A stretch of DNA of 64,000 nt, from assembly GCA_029204225.1 (NCBI GenBank), contig MU832069.1:24944-88943 (forward strand). Direction: 5' to 3'. This document shows, in pieces, positions 46,866 through 60,570 of this stretch. Origin of the DNA: Diphasiastrum complanatum (lineage: Eukaryota; Streptophyta; Lycopodiopsida; Lycopodiales; Lycopodiaceae). Made by a program: the position numbers and the translations under genes. Positions within the stretch are counted from its first letter, which is position 1, and each line of letters starts with the position of its first letter. The notes beneath the pieces were generated by a model. It saw nothing but the letters and a program-made list of their open reading frames with translations. It did no database searches and was not told the DNA's origin.

Positions 46866-46945
<80 letters not shown>
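46861..46945. repeat. CT dinucleotide microsatellite next to an LTR end
   Basis: About 85 bp of CT with one CCC interruption near 46873, starting six bases beyond the LTR end. Open frames across it are artefacts. I see no gene in 46946-47100. Confidence 0.97.
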
Positions 46946-46948
<3 letters not shown>

Positions 46949-47099
46949 CACATCGAGGATGAGAATCCCAAATGCGCATTCTAGATGGGAATTTTATGGT
47001 AATTTTTATTGGATGTTCATCTCTGGGTGGTGAGCAAGTTTTTGCTCCTTTAATTTTACTTACACTATGGAGATATAGTTATTAACTAGGGTGTTTGAT

Positions 47100-48340
47100 G
47101 TGTGTGCATGTTTTCCTATTTGTTTTTCGTAATGTGTTTTCTTATGTATGAAGAAGAAAAGCACGCTTATTGATTTGGGAATATTGAGAATCAAAGGTAG
47201 CAAGCATGTTAGGGTCTTCAATGAAAGATAAGAACATAGTGGCTCCATCAATGCTAGTTGTGCTAGAAAAATGTACATCATAATGAATCAATTCTAGAGG
47301 AGATGATTTTCTTGTGAGAGATTTTGAAAAGGGAAGCTTATGTGATTTAGCCAAAGCGTAAGACCTGCATACAAAATCCACCTTTTCCAAGCTTTTAGGT
47401 AGTCCAAGAGCTATCTCACCCTTTGCCATAGTTTCCAATGACTTGAGATTGACATGCCCAAGCCTTTTATGTCAAATCTCCACCTTTGAAACTTCTTCCT
47501 TGGCACTCATCACAAGATTAGAAGACATAGCACTTGCATATAAATTGAAAATTCTTCAATGCCTCACTCCAAAATCCACAACCTTACCGTCCCTCTTGAT
47601 CTTACAAGAATTTGCATCAAAGTCTACCACAACAAACACTCAACAAATTCTTTATAATAGAAGGCACATAAAGAACTTCGTCAAGTTTACTTTTCTTAGA
47701 AGATCCAATACAAATGGGGATAGGACCCACCCCTTCAACCTTGCATTCAAATTCATTAGCTATGAAGATGGATCTATTAGCATCAAGAAAAGAAAGTTGA
47801 GAAAAGTACTCTTTATGGCTAGTCATGTGGAAAGAAGCCCCACTCTCTCTCCACCATGGATCTTCACCTCTTAGACTTGATGATGAGAATGAAGACATCT
47901 GCACATGATTAGATTGTGCATTCTTTATTTTGAAACATTCGGATGCATAGTGGCCCATCTTGCCACAATAAAAGCATTTGATCTTGCTTTTATCCTTCTT
48001 GGTTTTGACTTTGCTCGAGGATGGAGTTGAGGACGTGTCTCCACCTTCCTTGGGCTGATCCTTGTAGCTCCTCTTTGCCTTACCTTTTCCCTTGCCTTTG
48101 ATGAAACATGGATTTGTCTCCATCTTCCTGAATCTGCATGCTCCCAAGCTTGTGAAGCATGTATCCTTCCTGCAATACTCGGCCACTAGAACTCCTTGTA
48201 AATCTTCAATGCTAGGAAGATTACCCAAAATAGAGTAGGATTGAACAAGATAAGCATAATAATTATCTAACCCATTCATGATTTGGACAAGTTCGCCCTC
48301 CTTTATGCCATGAACTGCCAGCTGAATCACTCCTACAATC
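47100..48340 (-). pseudogene. Copia fragment D: gag, protease, integrase start (same family as 29.2-30.4 kb)
   Basis: Gag and protease share one open frame at 48330-47617: LVQSYSILGNLPSIEDLQGV, knuckle CFYCGKMGHYASEC, then WWRESGASFHMT. Here the catalytic D of the protease has become E. LPSLEVLQGV-type and DKSKIKC words are shared with the fragment at 29162-30372. Farther left (47438-47142) the pre-integrase part reads METMAKGEIALGLPKSLEKV and KLPFSKSLTRKSSPLELIHYD. Both ends are truncated and no LTR of its own is visible. Confidence 0.82.
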
Positions 48341-48413
48341 CTCCAGAATGTAGTCAGGCACTGCTGATCTACGTTTAAAAAATTAATGCAACATTCAACA
48401 TAGTTTCAACCAA

Positions 48414-49156
48414 GGTGCGGAATTAAAATGAACAAGGAGACTTAGACACACGAATAACAGTAAATGCATTTGCATTTGAGATCAGACACAACAGGAAAAT
48501 CATCTATATTGATCTTTCTCTAATTTTTTCAAGCACTGCATGCAAATCCACGTAGCAGTGCGTTGATGTGAGAGAAACACGGTTCTCTCATGAGTAGTCG
48601 TCTCGCTTTACTAGCGGACAGTTGGATCTACAGATCCTAGACATAATTGTCTTCGCACGCAGGCGGACATGTATTCTGTAATTTCATTTTGATTGCTTAC
48701 TAGCATTAGACTACTTCATTACACTGTATGTGTGTTCTGTCTCTTTTTGTGCCAAGTATCATCCAGTAAGTATATAGTTGCTCTTTGTAACTTTAAGATT
48801 AGAGTGATTAAGCATCTACAACTAATTGGGAAATTACAGGATTGGCGAACCTAGATTGTATCTGCTGACATCATGCTATCAGATCAGACATCTATACTTC
48901 TAGGTACTTGTGATCTTTTTTGGTACTCTTTGGAGCGTGAGGGCAAAAAGTCTTTCGTGACATTTTTGTGTCTCGCGTCGTTGGTTTCGTTTCCGTCGTC
49001 TGACTTTCTCGTGCTTGACCGCAAAAGATTCTCGTTCGTGTCTTCCTGTCAGGTGTTCGCAAAACTTTCGTGTTTTGTGTCTCTTGACTTTTGTGTTCAC
49101 GAACATCTTCGTCAGGCAGAGGGCTGAAAGCTAGCAAAGCTTTGTAATTAGAAACA
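48414..49156 (-). repeat. 3' LTR of Copia element B
   Basis: About 743 bp, ending TTAGAAACA on the + strand beside the RNase H tail. The left edge (GGTGCGGAATT) is placed by analogy with element A. Confidence 0.75.
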
Positions 49157-49159
49157 TTT

Positions 49160-50528
49160 TGTTTCTTCAGCTTCCTCTCAAAGCATGATAGCTTTATGAT
49201 CCCGAGACTGCTCCTTTGTCTCTCAAAGAGTCCTTTGTCCAGGGCTTTGGTGAAGATGTCAACAACCATGTCTTTCATTTCGATGAAGGTGGTCTGTAGC
49301 ATCCTCTTTTCAATTAGATCCCTAATCAAGTGATACTTGATCGCAGTATGCTTCGTTCTCGAATGAAACACAGGATCTTTCATTAGATGTATTGCAGAGG
49401 TCTTGTCCATCTGCAAGACCAGAGGCTCGTTTCTTGTTTTGTCCAATTCGTCCAAGAACTGCCTTAGCCAGATTATCTCGTTGGCCATCTTCACTGTTGC
49501 AACATACTTTGCTTCGCAGAATGACTGGGCCACAATGGTCTGCTTTTTGTTGACCCAGAGAACTGCTGCTCCTGATGCGATGGTGCATCCTCCTAAGACG
49601 CTTTTACAATCATCCTTGAGAGATGCCCAACTAGCATCGTTGTAGGAAAGTATCCTGAAACCTGCATCATGAGAATAGCACAAGCCATAATCCCTCATTG
49701 AATGAAGATATTGCAAAATCCGTTTTGTAATCTTCCAATGTGTCGAGCCTGGATTCCTGCAAAATTGGCTCATCCTGAACACTGCATTAGCAATATCAGG
49801 GTGTGTGTTGTCAGCAAGGTACATCAGTGATCCTATCAGCTTCCTGTAAGTGTGAGCTGCATCTATTCTCTCTCTTCCTTAGTCTTCGAACAGTCATCAT
49901 TTGTCAACACCGTCCCTACGAGCATTGGAGTATTCGCTACTTTGCAGTTCAGCATCCCAAACTCCTCTAGGATCTTCTGGGTGTATTTGGACTGGTGAAG
50001 GTATAACTTACCTCCCTCATAGTCTCTTTCAATTTGTAAGCCTAGGTAACACCTGGCTTCTCCCAGATCCACTATCTCAAAATGTTTCCAGATGTTTGTC
50101 TTCACTTCAGTGATCAACTATTCACTCCTGCAAAGTATCGAAGTGTCATCTACATATACAGCTACAATGATGATCTGTCCATCTGTAACTCTGACATATA
50201 CATTGGAATTAGCCAACAGAGGCTTGAATCCTAATGATTTCAAGGCTTGATCTTTCTTCTTGTACCATTGTTGGACTGATTGTTTCAGACCGTAGATGCT
50301 TTTGTGCATTCTGCATGCGTAGTTAGGAAGTGAATTCGAAACATATTCTGGGAGTTGATCCATGTAGACCTCTTCATCTAGTTCACCATGCAAGAAGGCT
50401 ATCTTTTCGTCCACAATGTGGATCCTAAGGTCATAAGTTGTTGCATATGCAAATAACAGACGTAGGGACAAATGTTTAACGACAGGAGAGAAGGTTTCAA
50501 AGTAGTCAATACCATATCTTTGAGAGAA
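49160..50528 (-). pseudogene. Copia B RNase H and reverse transcriptase
   Basis: RNase H is open at 49824-49146 (MYLADNTHPDIANAVF, NDASWASLKDDCKSVLG, LQMDKTSAIHLMKD) and followed by a long in-frame read-through into the LTR. RT at 50471-50118 has VDEKIAFLHGELDEEVYMDQ, MHKSIYGLKQSVQQWYKKK and YVDDTSILC. A stop splits it from 50117-49863 (GLQIERDYEGGKLYLHQ). The DNTSA motif of RNase H reads DKTSA here. Confidence 0.85.
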
Positions 50529-50810
50529 ACCGGGTAATTGACGCTATGGTCGATGCCAGACAAAATATTGCAGAAATTTTTTTTCTGCAATTCTTACCGT
50601 GATGGCAAAAATTGTGGAAAGTTTCCGCTTTTTTTCCCACAATTTTGTTCGCAATTTTTCACAATTTTGTCTGCAATTTTGTCCACAACTTTCCGCAAAT
50701 TTCTCCGCAATTTGCAACAATTTTTGGCATGTCTAAAAATTGCAGAATTTTTTTCTGCAGTTTTGTCTACGATTCCTACCATCACGGGAGAAATTGCGGA
50801 AAACTTTTTG
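50529..50810. repeat. 282-bp AT-rich insert inside the Copia B reverse transcriptase
   Basis: Comparison with element A shows uninterrupted RT sequence up to 50528 and again from 50811. The insert is built from repeated GCAATTTT, CACAATTTT and TTTCTGCA words. It has a partial inverted repeat: TTCTTACCGTGATGG at 50591-50605 versus CCATCACGGGAGAA at 50779-50792. It is probably a small non-autonomous insertion; no target duplication could be settled. Confidence 0.6.
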
Positions 50811-52158
50811 TTCGCTATCAGTCTTGCCTTCTATTTGTGATGTTCCCATCTGGTCCGTATTTGAGCTTGAAAACCCATTTGGATTTGACAGTCTTGCGCT
50901 TATGTGGTAATGGCTCCAATGTCCATACCTGGTTCTTCCTCATGGACTCCATCTCTTCGTTCATGGCTTGGATCCATCCGTCTTTTTCTAGACTTTCAAT
51001 TGCTTTCTCGAATGTCTGTGGTTCACCACTGAATCCGCAGAACTCTTTTGATATGGAAGCTGAGCTGCCTAGCACATATCTTGCTTGCGCTCTTTGTGGT
51101 CTTGTCGACCTTCTAGGAGGTCCTCCTGGAACAACTATGTCCTTGCCTTTGTTTGCTCTGCTTGGTCCGGAACCATCTTGGTTTATAGGAACTACGGCAA
51201 GAGGTTGCCTCTCAAATCTTTCTTCTTCTGATTTGTCGTTTGAATGGGAGACGACTTAAAATTCTTTGTTTTCGTGTTCGTCCTCTGCTATCTCTGTCAT
51301 TGGCAGCAGGTCATAGTACTGTCTCTCCATAACTTCGTAGCTGACAGGATCGTCATTGGTCATTGTCCTGTTCTCATCAAATCTGACATCTCTCACTGTC
51401 TTCACAGTGTTCGTGTCTATCATGTAGACTCTGTAGTATGACGAATTGTTGTCATGACCTACCAGAAATCTCTGCTCGGCTTTCTCATCAAGCTTCTTTT
51501 GAAGCTTATCAGGAATATGTGCATAAGCTGCACAGCCAAAGATTCTAACGTGAGACAGGTTGGGCTTTCTACCCCACCATAGCTTGTGTGGTGTCGTGTG
51601 AGGGACACCAGACTTGCATGTCCTGTTCTGGATGTATGCGGTTGTAGCTACTGCTTCAGCCCACAGTACCCTTGGAGACTTCGAGTAGGCCATCATCCAT
51701 CTGGCTGCTTCCATCAGGGTCCTGTTTTTCCGTTCAGCAACACCATTGTGCTGCGGTGTGTAGGCTGCAGTCCTTCTGTGAATGATGTCACAATCATTGT
51801 AGAAGTCAGTGAAGCGATTCGAGATGTATTCGCCACCTCGATCTGTTCTGATCTGCTTCACTTTACTTCTTGTACATCTTTCAGCCCAATTCACATATTC
51901 TGTGAATTTATCAAGTGCTTCAAATTTATTCTGAATAAAATACACTCTGGCAAATTTGCTATAGTCATCAATGAAGGTTATATAATACTTTGAACCTCCT
52001 ATTGAGATCACGTTGAATGGTCCGCAGATGTCAGAATGCACCAGCTCCAGAATCTTGGTCGTTCTGTAGTCCTGTCTTTGATGAATGGAGTGCGCGACAT
52101 CTTGCCCTTCAAACATGCATCACAGGTGGTCGAACTGGTTGTATTCGAGATGCTGACC
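50811..52158 (-). pseudogene. Copia B integrase (open 286 codons) and integrase-RT spacer
   Basis: The open frame 52116-51256 carries ELVHSDICGPF, FIDDYSKFARVYF, IRTDRGGEYISNRF and [20 protein letters not shown]: all three catalytic residues (D, D, E) and the spacing of a working Copia integrase. LWWGRKPNLSHVRIFGC and a C-terminal VRDVRFDENRT block follow. The zinc finger is cut off at the right by the LTR. The spacer at 51255-50818 (WIQAMNEEMESMRKNQVWTL, KSKWVFKLKYGPDGN) enters RT. Confidence 0.87.
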
Positions 52159-52904
52159 TGTTGGCTGATTCTGACGAATCTCCAAGATACTTAGACAGAG
52201 CAACTCAAGAGCACCTCTCACCTTAGACCGAGGAGGACTCTGAGAAGACGAGACTAACGAAGACTGAGAGTCGAGTATGAGAGCCGAGAAATGCTAGTTA
52301 GGAATCTCACGAGTAGTAGTCTCGCTTCACTAGCGGACAATAGGATCTTCTGATACTAGATAGAATTATCTTCTCGCACGCAGGCAGAGCTTCTGTCTGC
52401 GTTCGTCTTGATTGCTTACTAGCATCAGACTTCTTCAGTGTCTCTTAGTTACACTCTGTGTGTATCTTGTTCTGATATGTGTCAAGTATTATCCAGTAAG
52501 CACGGTCTCTAAGATTAGAGTGATTATACATCTACAACTAATCAGGAAATTACAAGAGTGACAAATTAGCCACGACCTAGGAAGTATCTGCTGATGTCAT
52601 GTCATCAGGTCGGATCTCTGTATGGGTACTTGCGTGATCTTTGGTGGTACTCCTTGGAGCACGAGGACAGAACGAGTTTCGTTTCCACCGTTGGTTTCAC
52701 TTACCTCGTCTGCCTTTCTCTCTTGTTGGACCATAAAGGAATCTCGTTCGTGGATCCTTCGTGTTCACGAACCGTTCGTCTTTGTCTCCGTTGACTTTCG
52801 TGTTCGCGAAACTCTTCGTGTTTCCTGTCTCCAGATGTTTGAGTTCGCGAACATCTTCGTCAAGTGAAGGACTGAAGGCTAGCAAGGCTTTGTAATCAGA
52901 AACA
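52159..52904 (-). repeat. Upper LTR abutting the Copia B integrase (probably from a third element)
   Basis: 746 bp with TGTTGG and GAAACA at its + strand ends, a relative of 48414-49156. It begins exactly where integrase homology stops. The bases after it (CTTTGTTTCTTCAAG) resemble the RNase H end of the family. Confidence 0.7.
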
Positions 52905-52930
52905 CTTTGTTTCTTCAAGTACAGTAGCAT

Positions 52931-55299
52931 AATGATTCTACTTTAAATTCTCACGTGTGAAATAAATGTATTTTTCATGTAGTACAATCATATAGCTTGT
53001 ACATATAGTTTAAATCAAGTTCTAGTGGCTAAAAAGGCCAAAATCAAGTTTTTTAGTCATATGACACATGGCATCAATCTACAGATTACACGAGCCACAT
53101 CATGAGATTAGGTGTCACATTCCATGTGTAGAGGTCTGCTCACACATGTGGAATAGGCTGGAAAAGTAGTTTGTACTTCTAGAAAAGTTTTCACTAGTTC
53201 TCTATATAGTACAAAAATGGACCAAAAGTGCTCATAATAGAAGGTTTTGTCCAAGTGTCAATTTTGCATGATGAATCATCATATGACAAAGGGCTCTCAC
53301 ACACGTGAGATCAGAGGGATGATCAATACCACGATCTCCCACTTTTTGTATTTATAGAGCCACATTTGAGTTTTCACTAGTTTTCTATATAGTAGAAAAA
53401 TGGACCAAAAGTGCTCAAAATAGAAGGTTTTGTCCAAGTGTCAATTTTGCATGATGAATCATCATATGACAAAGCACCCTCACACATGTGAGATCAGAGG
53501 GATGATCAATACCACGATCTCCCACTTTTTGTATTTATAGAGCCACATTTGGCCATAATCATCAAGCAACACCCATCTTGGTTTTGGAGGCAAAATTTTG
53601 TCAATTTCATCATTTGTCTTGATTTCTTTTAGATGTTTTGAGTTTCTATCATATTGTACTTTGTTTTCAGGCTGGAGTTCATACTCTGACAGGTTTTCAC
53701 ATGTGTGAAACTAGCAAGTACAATTCTCTTTCATTTATGATTGTTCTTGTTAAATTTTCTCATCAAAGAAGTGTAAATGATTAAAGAGGTTTCACACGTG
53801 GGAACCACAGCCTACAATATGGAAAAAGATTAGAGAGCAAAGTTCTAACACTAATCAAAGCATTGGATCCACCAAAATTAAGTTAAAAACAAATATTGTA
53901 CTTATGAAGACACTTCATTCAGCAAAGCCAAAACATTTGAAGAGGGGAGAAGATATCGCAGAATACATACCTTGGTTGAGCAAAGCTTTGAGTGAGAATG
54001 CCTAGAGCAACTTGAGCATTGCCAAGCTTCGACAACAAATCAACGTGGCGAACATGCGCATCCAAATTGTCTCACAAAGAAGAAGCCACAAAGTCGAGGG
54101 TACCTATAGGGATACCAATCCCATCAACTGGAGTATTGAAATTTGCAAGTAAAGAGAACTCAGCGGGGAGGCCTTGAGGACACCAAGCCACGCACTTAGA
54201 GAGATTCACAATAAGCAGGTCCAAGCCGAGTCAGGTAGTGAAGTGGGAGCAGGGTGAGGTGCAAGGTCTACATTAGTTAAGGCAAGCTGCTAACGTGAAA
54301 GCAGAACAAGCATTTTGATGGCGAGAAAAAACAACACCTTCCCGAATAGAGAACACGGAAGGGAGAAGAAAACGGAGGAACCTGAGAAACGAGAGAGGAA
54401 GGAACATGGTGACAAAGATGAGGTGGACAATATGGTGCCACATGACCAGAGGAAGCAAACAAGAAATCCACAACATCACGGTCAGCCTCAGGACGTGCGC
54501 ATGAAGGGGAAGCACGACGAGGTTGGTCTGAAGGTGAAGCAGGTCTCTTTTCTCTGTGCCGAGCAAGAGGAATGATATCCATGACTAGTAGAGGACAAGA
54601 TGATTCTTGAGGAACCAATCCAGATTTGAGTAATGGTTGGCTTGCAAGATGGCTCCACTGAAGCTGAACGCACCCAAGCTTTAATAAAAAAACACCAGGG
54701 CTTTGCCTTGAGACACTAAGAAAGCTTCGAAATTGCTCACCCAGCTCCAAAGCTAAAGGTGTACAACAAACTGGTGCTTAAACCATGATTTAGCAAGGGT
54801 GATGTTCACCAATTTCCAGTTCAAACCCAAACTTCAGCAAGAACAAACAATCGCACTTCTCCACAATTGTTGTTTGGCTTATCCCTGTCGGAAATGGTAT
54901 CTACCGCAAGAAATTGCACCTTTGATCACCTTTCCCTCTACCCGAAACCTACTCCAGAAGCCTTTTCACTCATCGTGATCCAACTTGCGATGACAACACT
55001 AAACATGTTCTACTGATCTCTTTACCAAAAACGATAACTGAAAACATCTCTATTGCTTCTACCAATGTTCCACACAGAATTCCCATGGAGCAGTCACAGT
55101 TTTGACAGTCCCCTAACACTGGTGGTTCTGCAAAAAACATTCAACGCTGAGGTTTTTGATCTTGAGAAAGACAAATTGGCTAAAGGAAATTACCTACTAG
55201 ATTTGTGGATTCTTACAATCGAGGGATCTAAAACAACCCTCAATATAGATAGCCTCAATAATAATAGAAATTTGCACAAAGAGCAGCTACTTGCATAGG
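52931..55299. other. Intergenic stretch with a 183-bp tandem duplication
   Basis: The unit 53187-53369 repeats at 53370-53552 with few differences (TTTTCACTAG ... AGAGCCACATTTG). At 54270-54750 there are open frames on both strands, rich in Lys/Glu/Arg on the + strand, without a recognised domain. I see no gene that I can name. Confidence 0.55.
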
Positions 55300-55600
55300 C
55301 GTCTCCAATATCAACATATGAAAGAGGATGGTATGTTCAAAATGTGCATAGATTACCAAGCTTTTTTAAATCATAACCATCAAGAACCAATATTGTATTG
55401 CAAGAGTTGATGATCTACTAGACACATGCAAAAGAACATGCATTTTCATCAATGTTCAAGTCAACATCATCTAAGGTTAAATTGAAGATCAACAGAGAAT
55501 AGGTTTTAGAATGAATAAAAAAAATTATGAATTTTGAAGTTATGTTTTTGGATCAACTACTGCTCTTAAACACTTCAAGCCTAATGAATCTGATATTTGA
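55300..55600 (+). pseudogene. Faint Gypsy reverse transcriptase fossil
   Basis: The + strand reads EDGMFKMCIDYQAF at about 55325-55366, resembling the Ty3 RT block KKDGSWRMCVDYRAL. RVDDLLDTCK (cf. RIDDLLDQL) follows near 55405-55435 and NYEFEVMF (cf. HYEFLVMPFG) near 55525-55555. The order is correct but all frames are broken. It is a very old remnant. Confidence 0.4.
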
Positions 55601-56346
55601 GCTACAGCTATATTTAATATAATTTGGATCTACATTAAAAACATGGAAGAGCAGTTGTGAATAGTGAAAAGCTGCATGAAACATTCACAAAAAATCAACA
55701 AAATAGAGGTATAAAATCCTCCAATAACATAATTTGCTAATAATCTTTGTACATTAAAAGTAAAACAACAAATTTTCAAGGTTGCAGGGATGGAATGTAT
55801 GCCTTTTAAGTGTACCAGAACAGTAAGTTGATGTGACACAACTTACATAAAGATTGGTCAATGAGCAATAAGCATGTCAACCAAATGTTGGGGGACAAGA
55901 CACTTACCAAAATTCGATAAACTGAAGGTAGGAAGACCTCGAACACTACAATATATTCATCTTTGTACATAAAAAGTAAAACAACAAACTTTAACGATTG
56001 CATGGATGGAATGTGTGCCTCTATCTGTTCAATGATGTGACACAGCTTACAAGTAAGGATGGACAATGACAATGGCCAATATTAAATGCTCATACATGTG
56101 ATAATAAATAAAGATAACATCTAATGGACATAATCGATTGTTTTCTTATTCCTGTCTCATCTGCCTATAAGGAAAACCCTATAAGGAAAAGACCCTATAA
56201 GGAAAACCATGACCATCTAATATTCTTGCAATTCAGCCCAGTTTATTTCCCTTGCTCCAACTCCTTTCAGCTTAAACATTTTGTACAAAAACTAGAGAAC
56301 CTTGTATTTTGTACAAGAATCTAATCGTGTTATCAAAGTATCTGTT

Positions 56347-56498
56347 TAAAATCTCAACATAGCAAAGGTGGCGTATTATATCCGGAAATCTTGAACTTAA
56401 CGGATTGCTAAAAATATGACTGTAAAATCTCGACCTAGCAAAGGTGGCGTATTATATCCGGAAACCTTGAACTTAACGGATTGCTAAAAATATGACTG
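56347..56498. repeat. Two-copy tandem duplication, 76-bp unit
   Basis: TAAAATCTC at 56347 recurs at 56423. Both units contain GCAAAGGTGGCGTATTATAT and end in TATGACTG, with about four differences. It lies about 200 bp beyond the end of the NFU gene. Confidence 0.85.
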
Positions 56499-56694
56499 AT
56501 AAAACACATATACTTGTAAAGATGATCATATTAATTGATGTGAAGCTAGAGAGTACAGTCAGAACATTTTGGCAGTAAATGTTGCTTAGAGAAGTTCCTC
56601 CACCCATCATAGCTGTGTCCAAAAGAGGCTAGTGTTACAGAAGAGACTCAGTGATGATTCTCTGTTTAGAGTCGTATTTTCTGGAACTTGCACT

Positions 56695-59502
<2,808 letters not shown>

Positions 59503-60178
59503 CTAAAACCAAAACCATTGAAATCTTGTTACATGCAATGCTCTAGTGAAATATAGACTTTTTCATTGCCTTTGCATCAAGAACGACGACGGTCAATTTA
59601 TATTTCAAATTATGTGTTATGCAAAAATATCAAATATTGTGTTATGCAAATATATAGGTTCCGGAAACATGATATATTCAAAGCATAGTACCCTCTGGTA
59701 CCGCTGTTATGGTACCGCCGGTACCATATCAGTGGTACCGCCAGTATGGTACCGCCCTGGGATCCGCGGTACTAGGGTTTTTATTTTTTAATATACCGCA
59801 TAGATTTCTCACTCTCTTTCTCTTTTCCTCTATCTCTCTCTTTCTTCTCTCTCATCATTCTTTTTCATCAAAAAAATCAAATTTTATGGGTAGAATAGTG
59901 TGAGTAGTGTTAGTTTTTGCCGTTTTTTTGTGATTTTTTTGTTTGTTTGCACTGTAGGGAGAGATCATGGGTGTGCAAAAAGTACAAAAAGGACCAAGAG
60001 TGGATCCTAATCTGATCCTCAAGAGGGATTGGTTGTCAGATTACTTGATCTATCAATCTACTTCAGAATAATTTTTTTTTGCCTATTACTTACCAAAAAA
60101 GGACAAAAAAATGGAAAAAAAAGGTGTACTGGGTGTAAAAAAGAGGGTACAGTACATGGTGCAGGGGACTGGTGTAGT

Positions 60179-60363
60179 GGCACATGGGCACTGTGGGTGA
60201 GCAGACCATGGGGCCAATGGGAGACCAACACAGGGGGGGAGCATCACATGGGGGCAGGTACATAGGCACATGGGCACTGTGGGTGAGCAGACCATGGGGC
60301 CAATGGGAGACCAACACAGGGGGGGAGCATCACATGGGGGCAGGTACAGAGGCACATGGATGA
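60179..60363. repeat. 86-bp tandem repeat, two copies plus a partial third, in the hAT element
   Basis: Units start GGCACATGGG at 60179 and 60265; a third start is at 60351. The first two units differ by very little. G-rich on the + strand (CAGGGGGGGAGCATCACATG). The Pro/Cys-rich open frames on the minus strand here come from the repeat. Confidence 0.93.
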
Positions 60364-60570
60364 ATGATGGGGATCCACATGGCCGATCAGGCTGTGGGAT
60401 AAATAGGCACTCACAATGCCATTGTGGTCGGCATCGTAATATGGCCGTAAATCTAACTGATGCCAAATTCTATCGGTCATAAAATGGGTGTTTTGCTGGA
60501 AATTTGAGATATTGGTCACGGGTGGAACGTCAATGAAACACAGCAAGGGAGGATGAGATGAGATGCATAC

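Larger units (their letters stand above)
48414..52904 (-). mobile_element. Copia element B, minus strand, gag and protease lost
   Basis: LTR-like copies at 48414-49156 and 52159-52904 are homologous but clearly diverged. Between them lie RNase H, RT and a long open integrase, all close relatives of element A. Gag and protease are absent: the right LTR abuts the integrase zinc finger. The RT is interrupted by a 282-bp insert (50529-50810). Beyond the right LTR a short RNase H-like tail is visible (LYLKKQ, 52905-52930), which suggests that this LTR is the 3' LTR of a third related element (C) inserted into B. Confidence 0.82.

Noticed and set aside
54277-54750. 157-codon minus-strand frame and the overlapping Lys/Glu-rich + frame
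   Set aside because: No motif, splice context or repeat of known type; both strands are open, which suggests composition rather than coding.
60086-60466. Pro/Cys-rich frames of up to 126 codons on the minus strand
   Set aside because: They arise from the 86-bp tandem repeat, which gives the same peptide twice; no domain is present.
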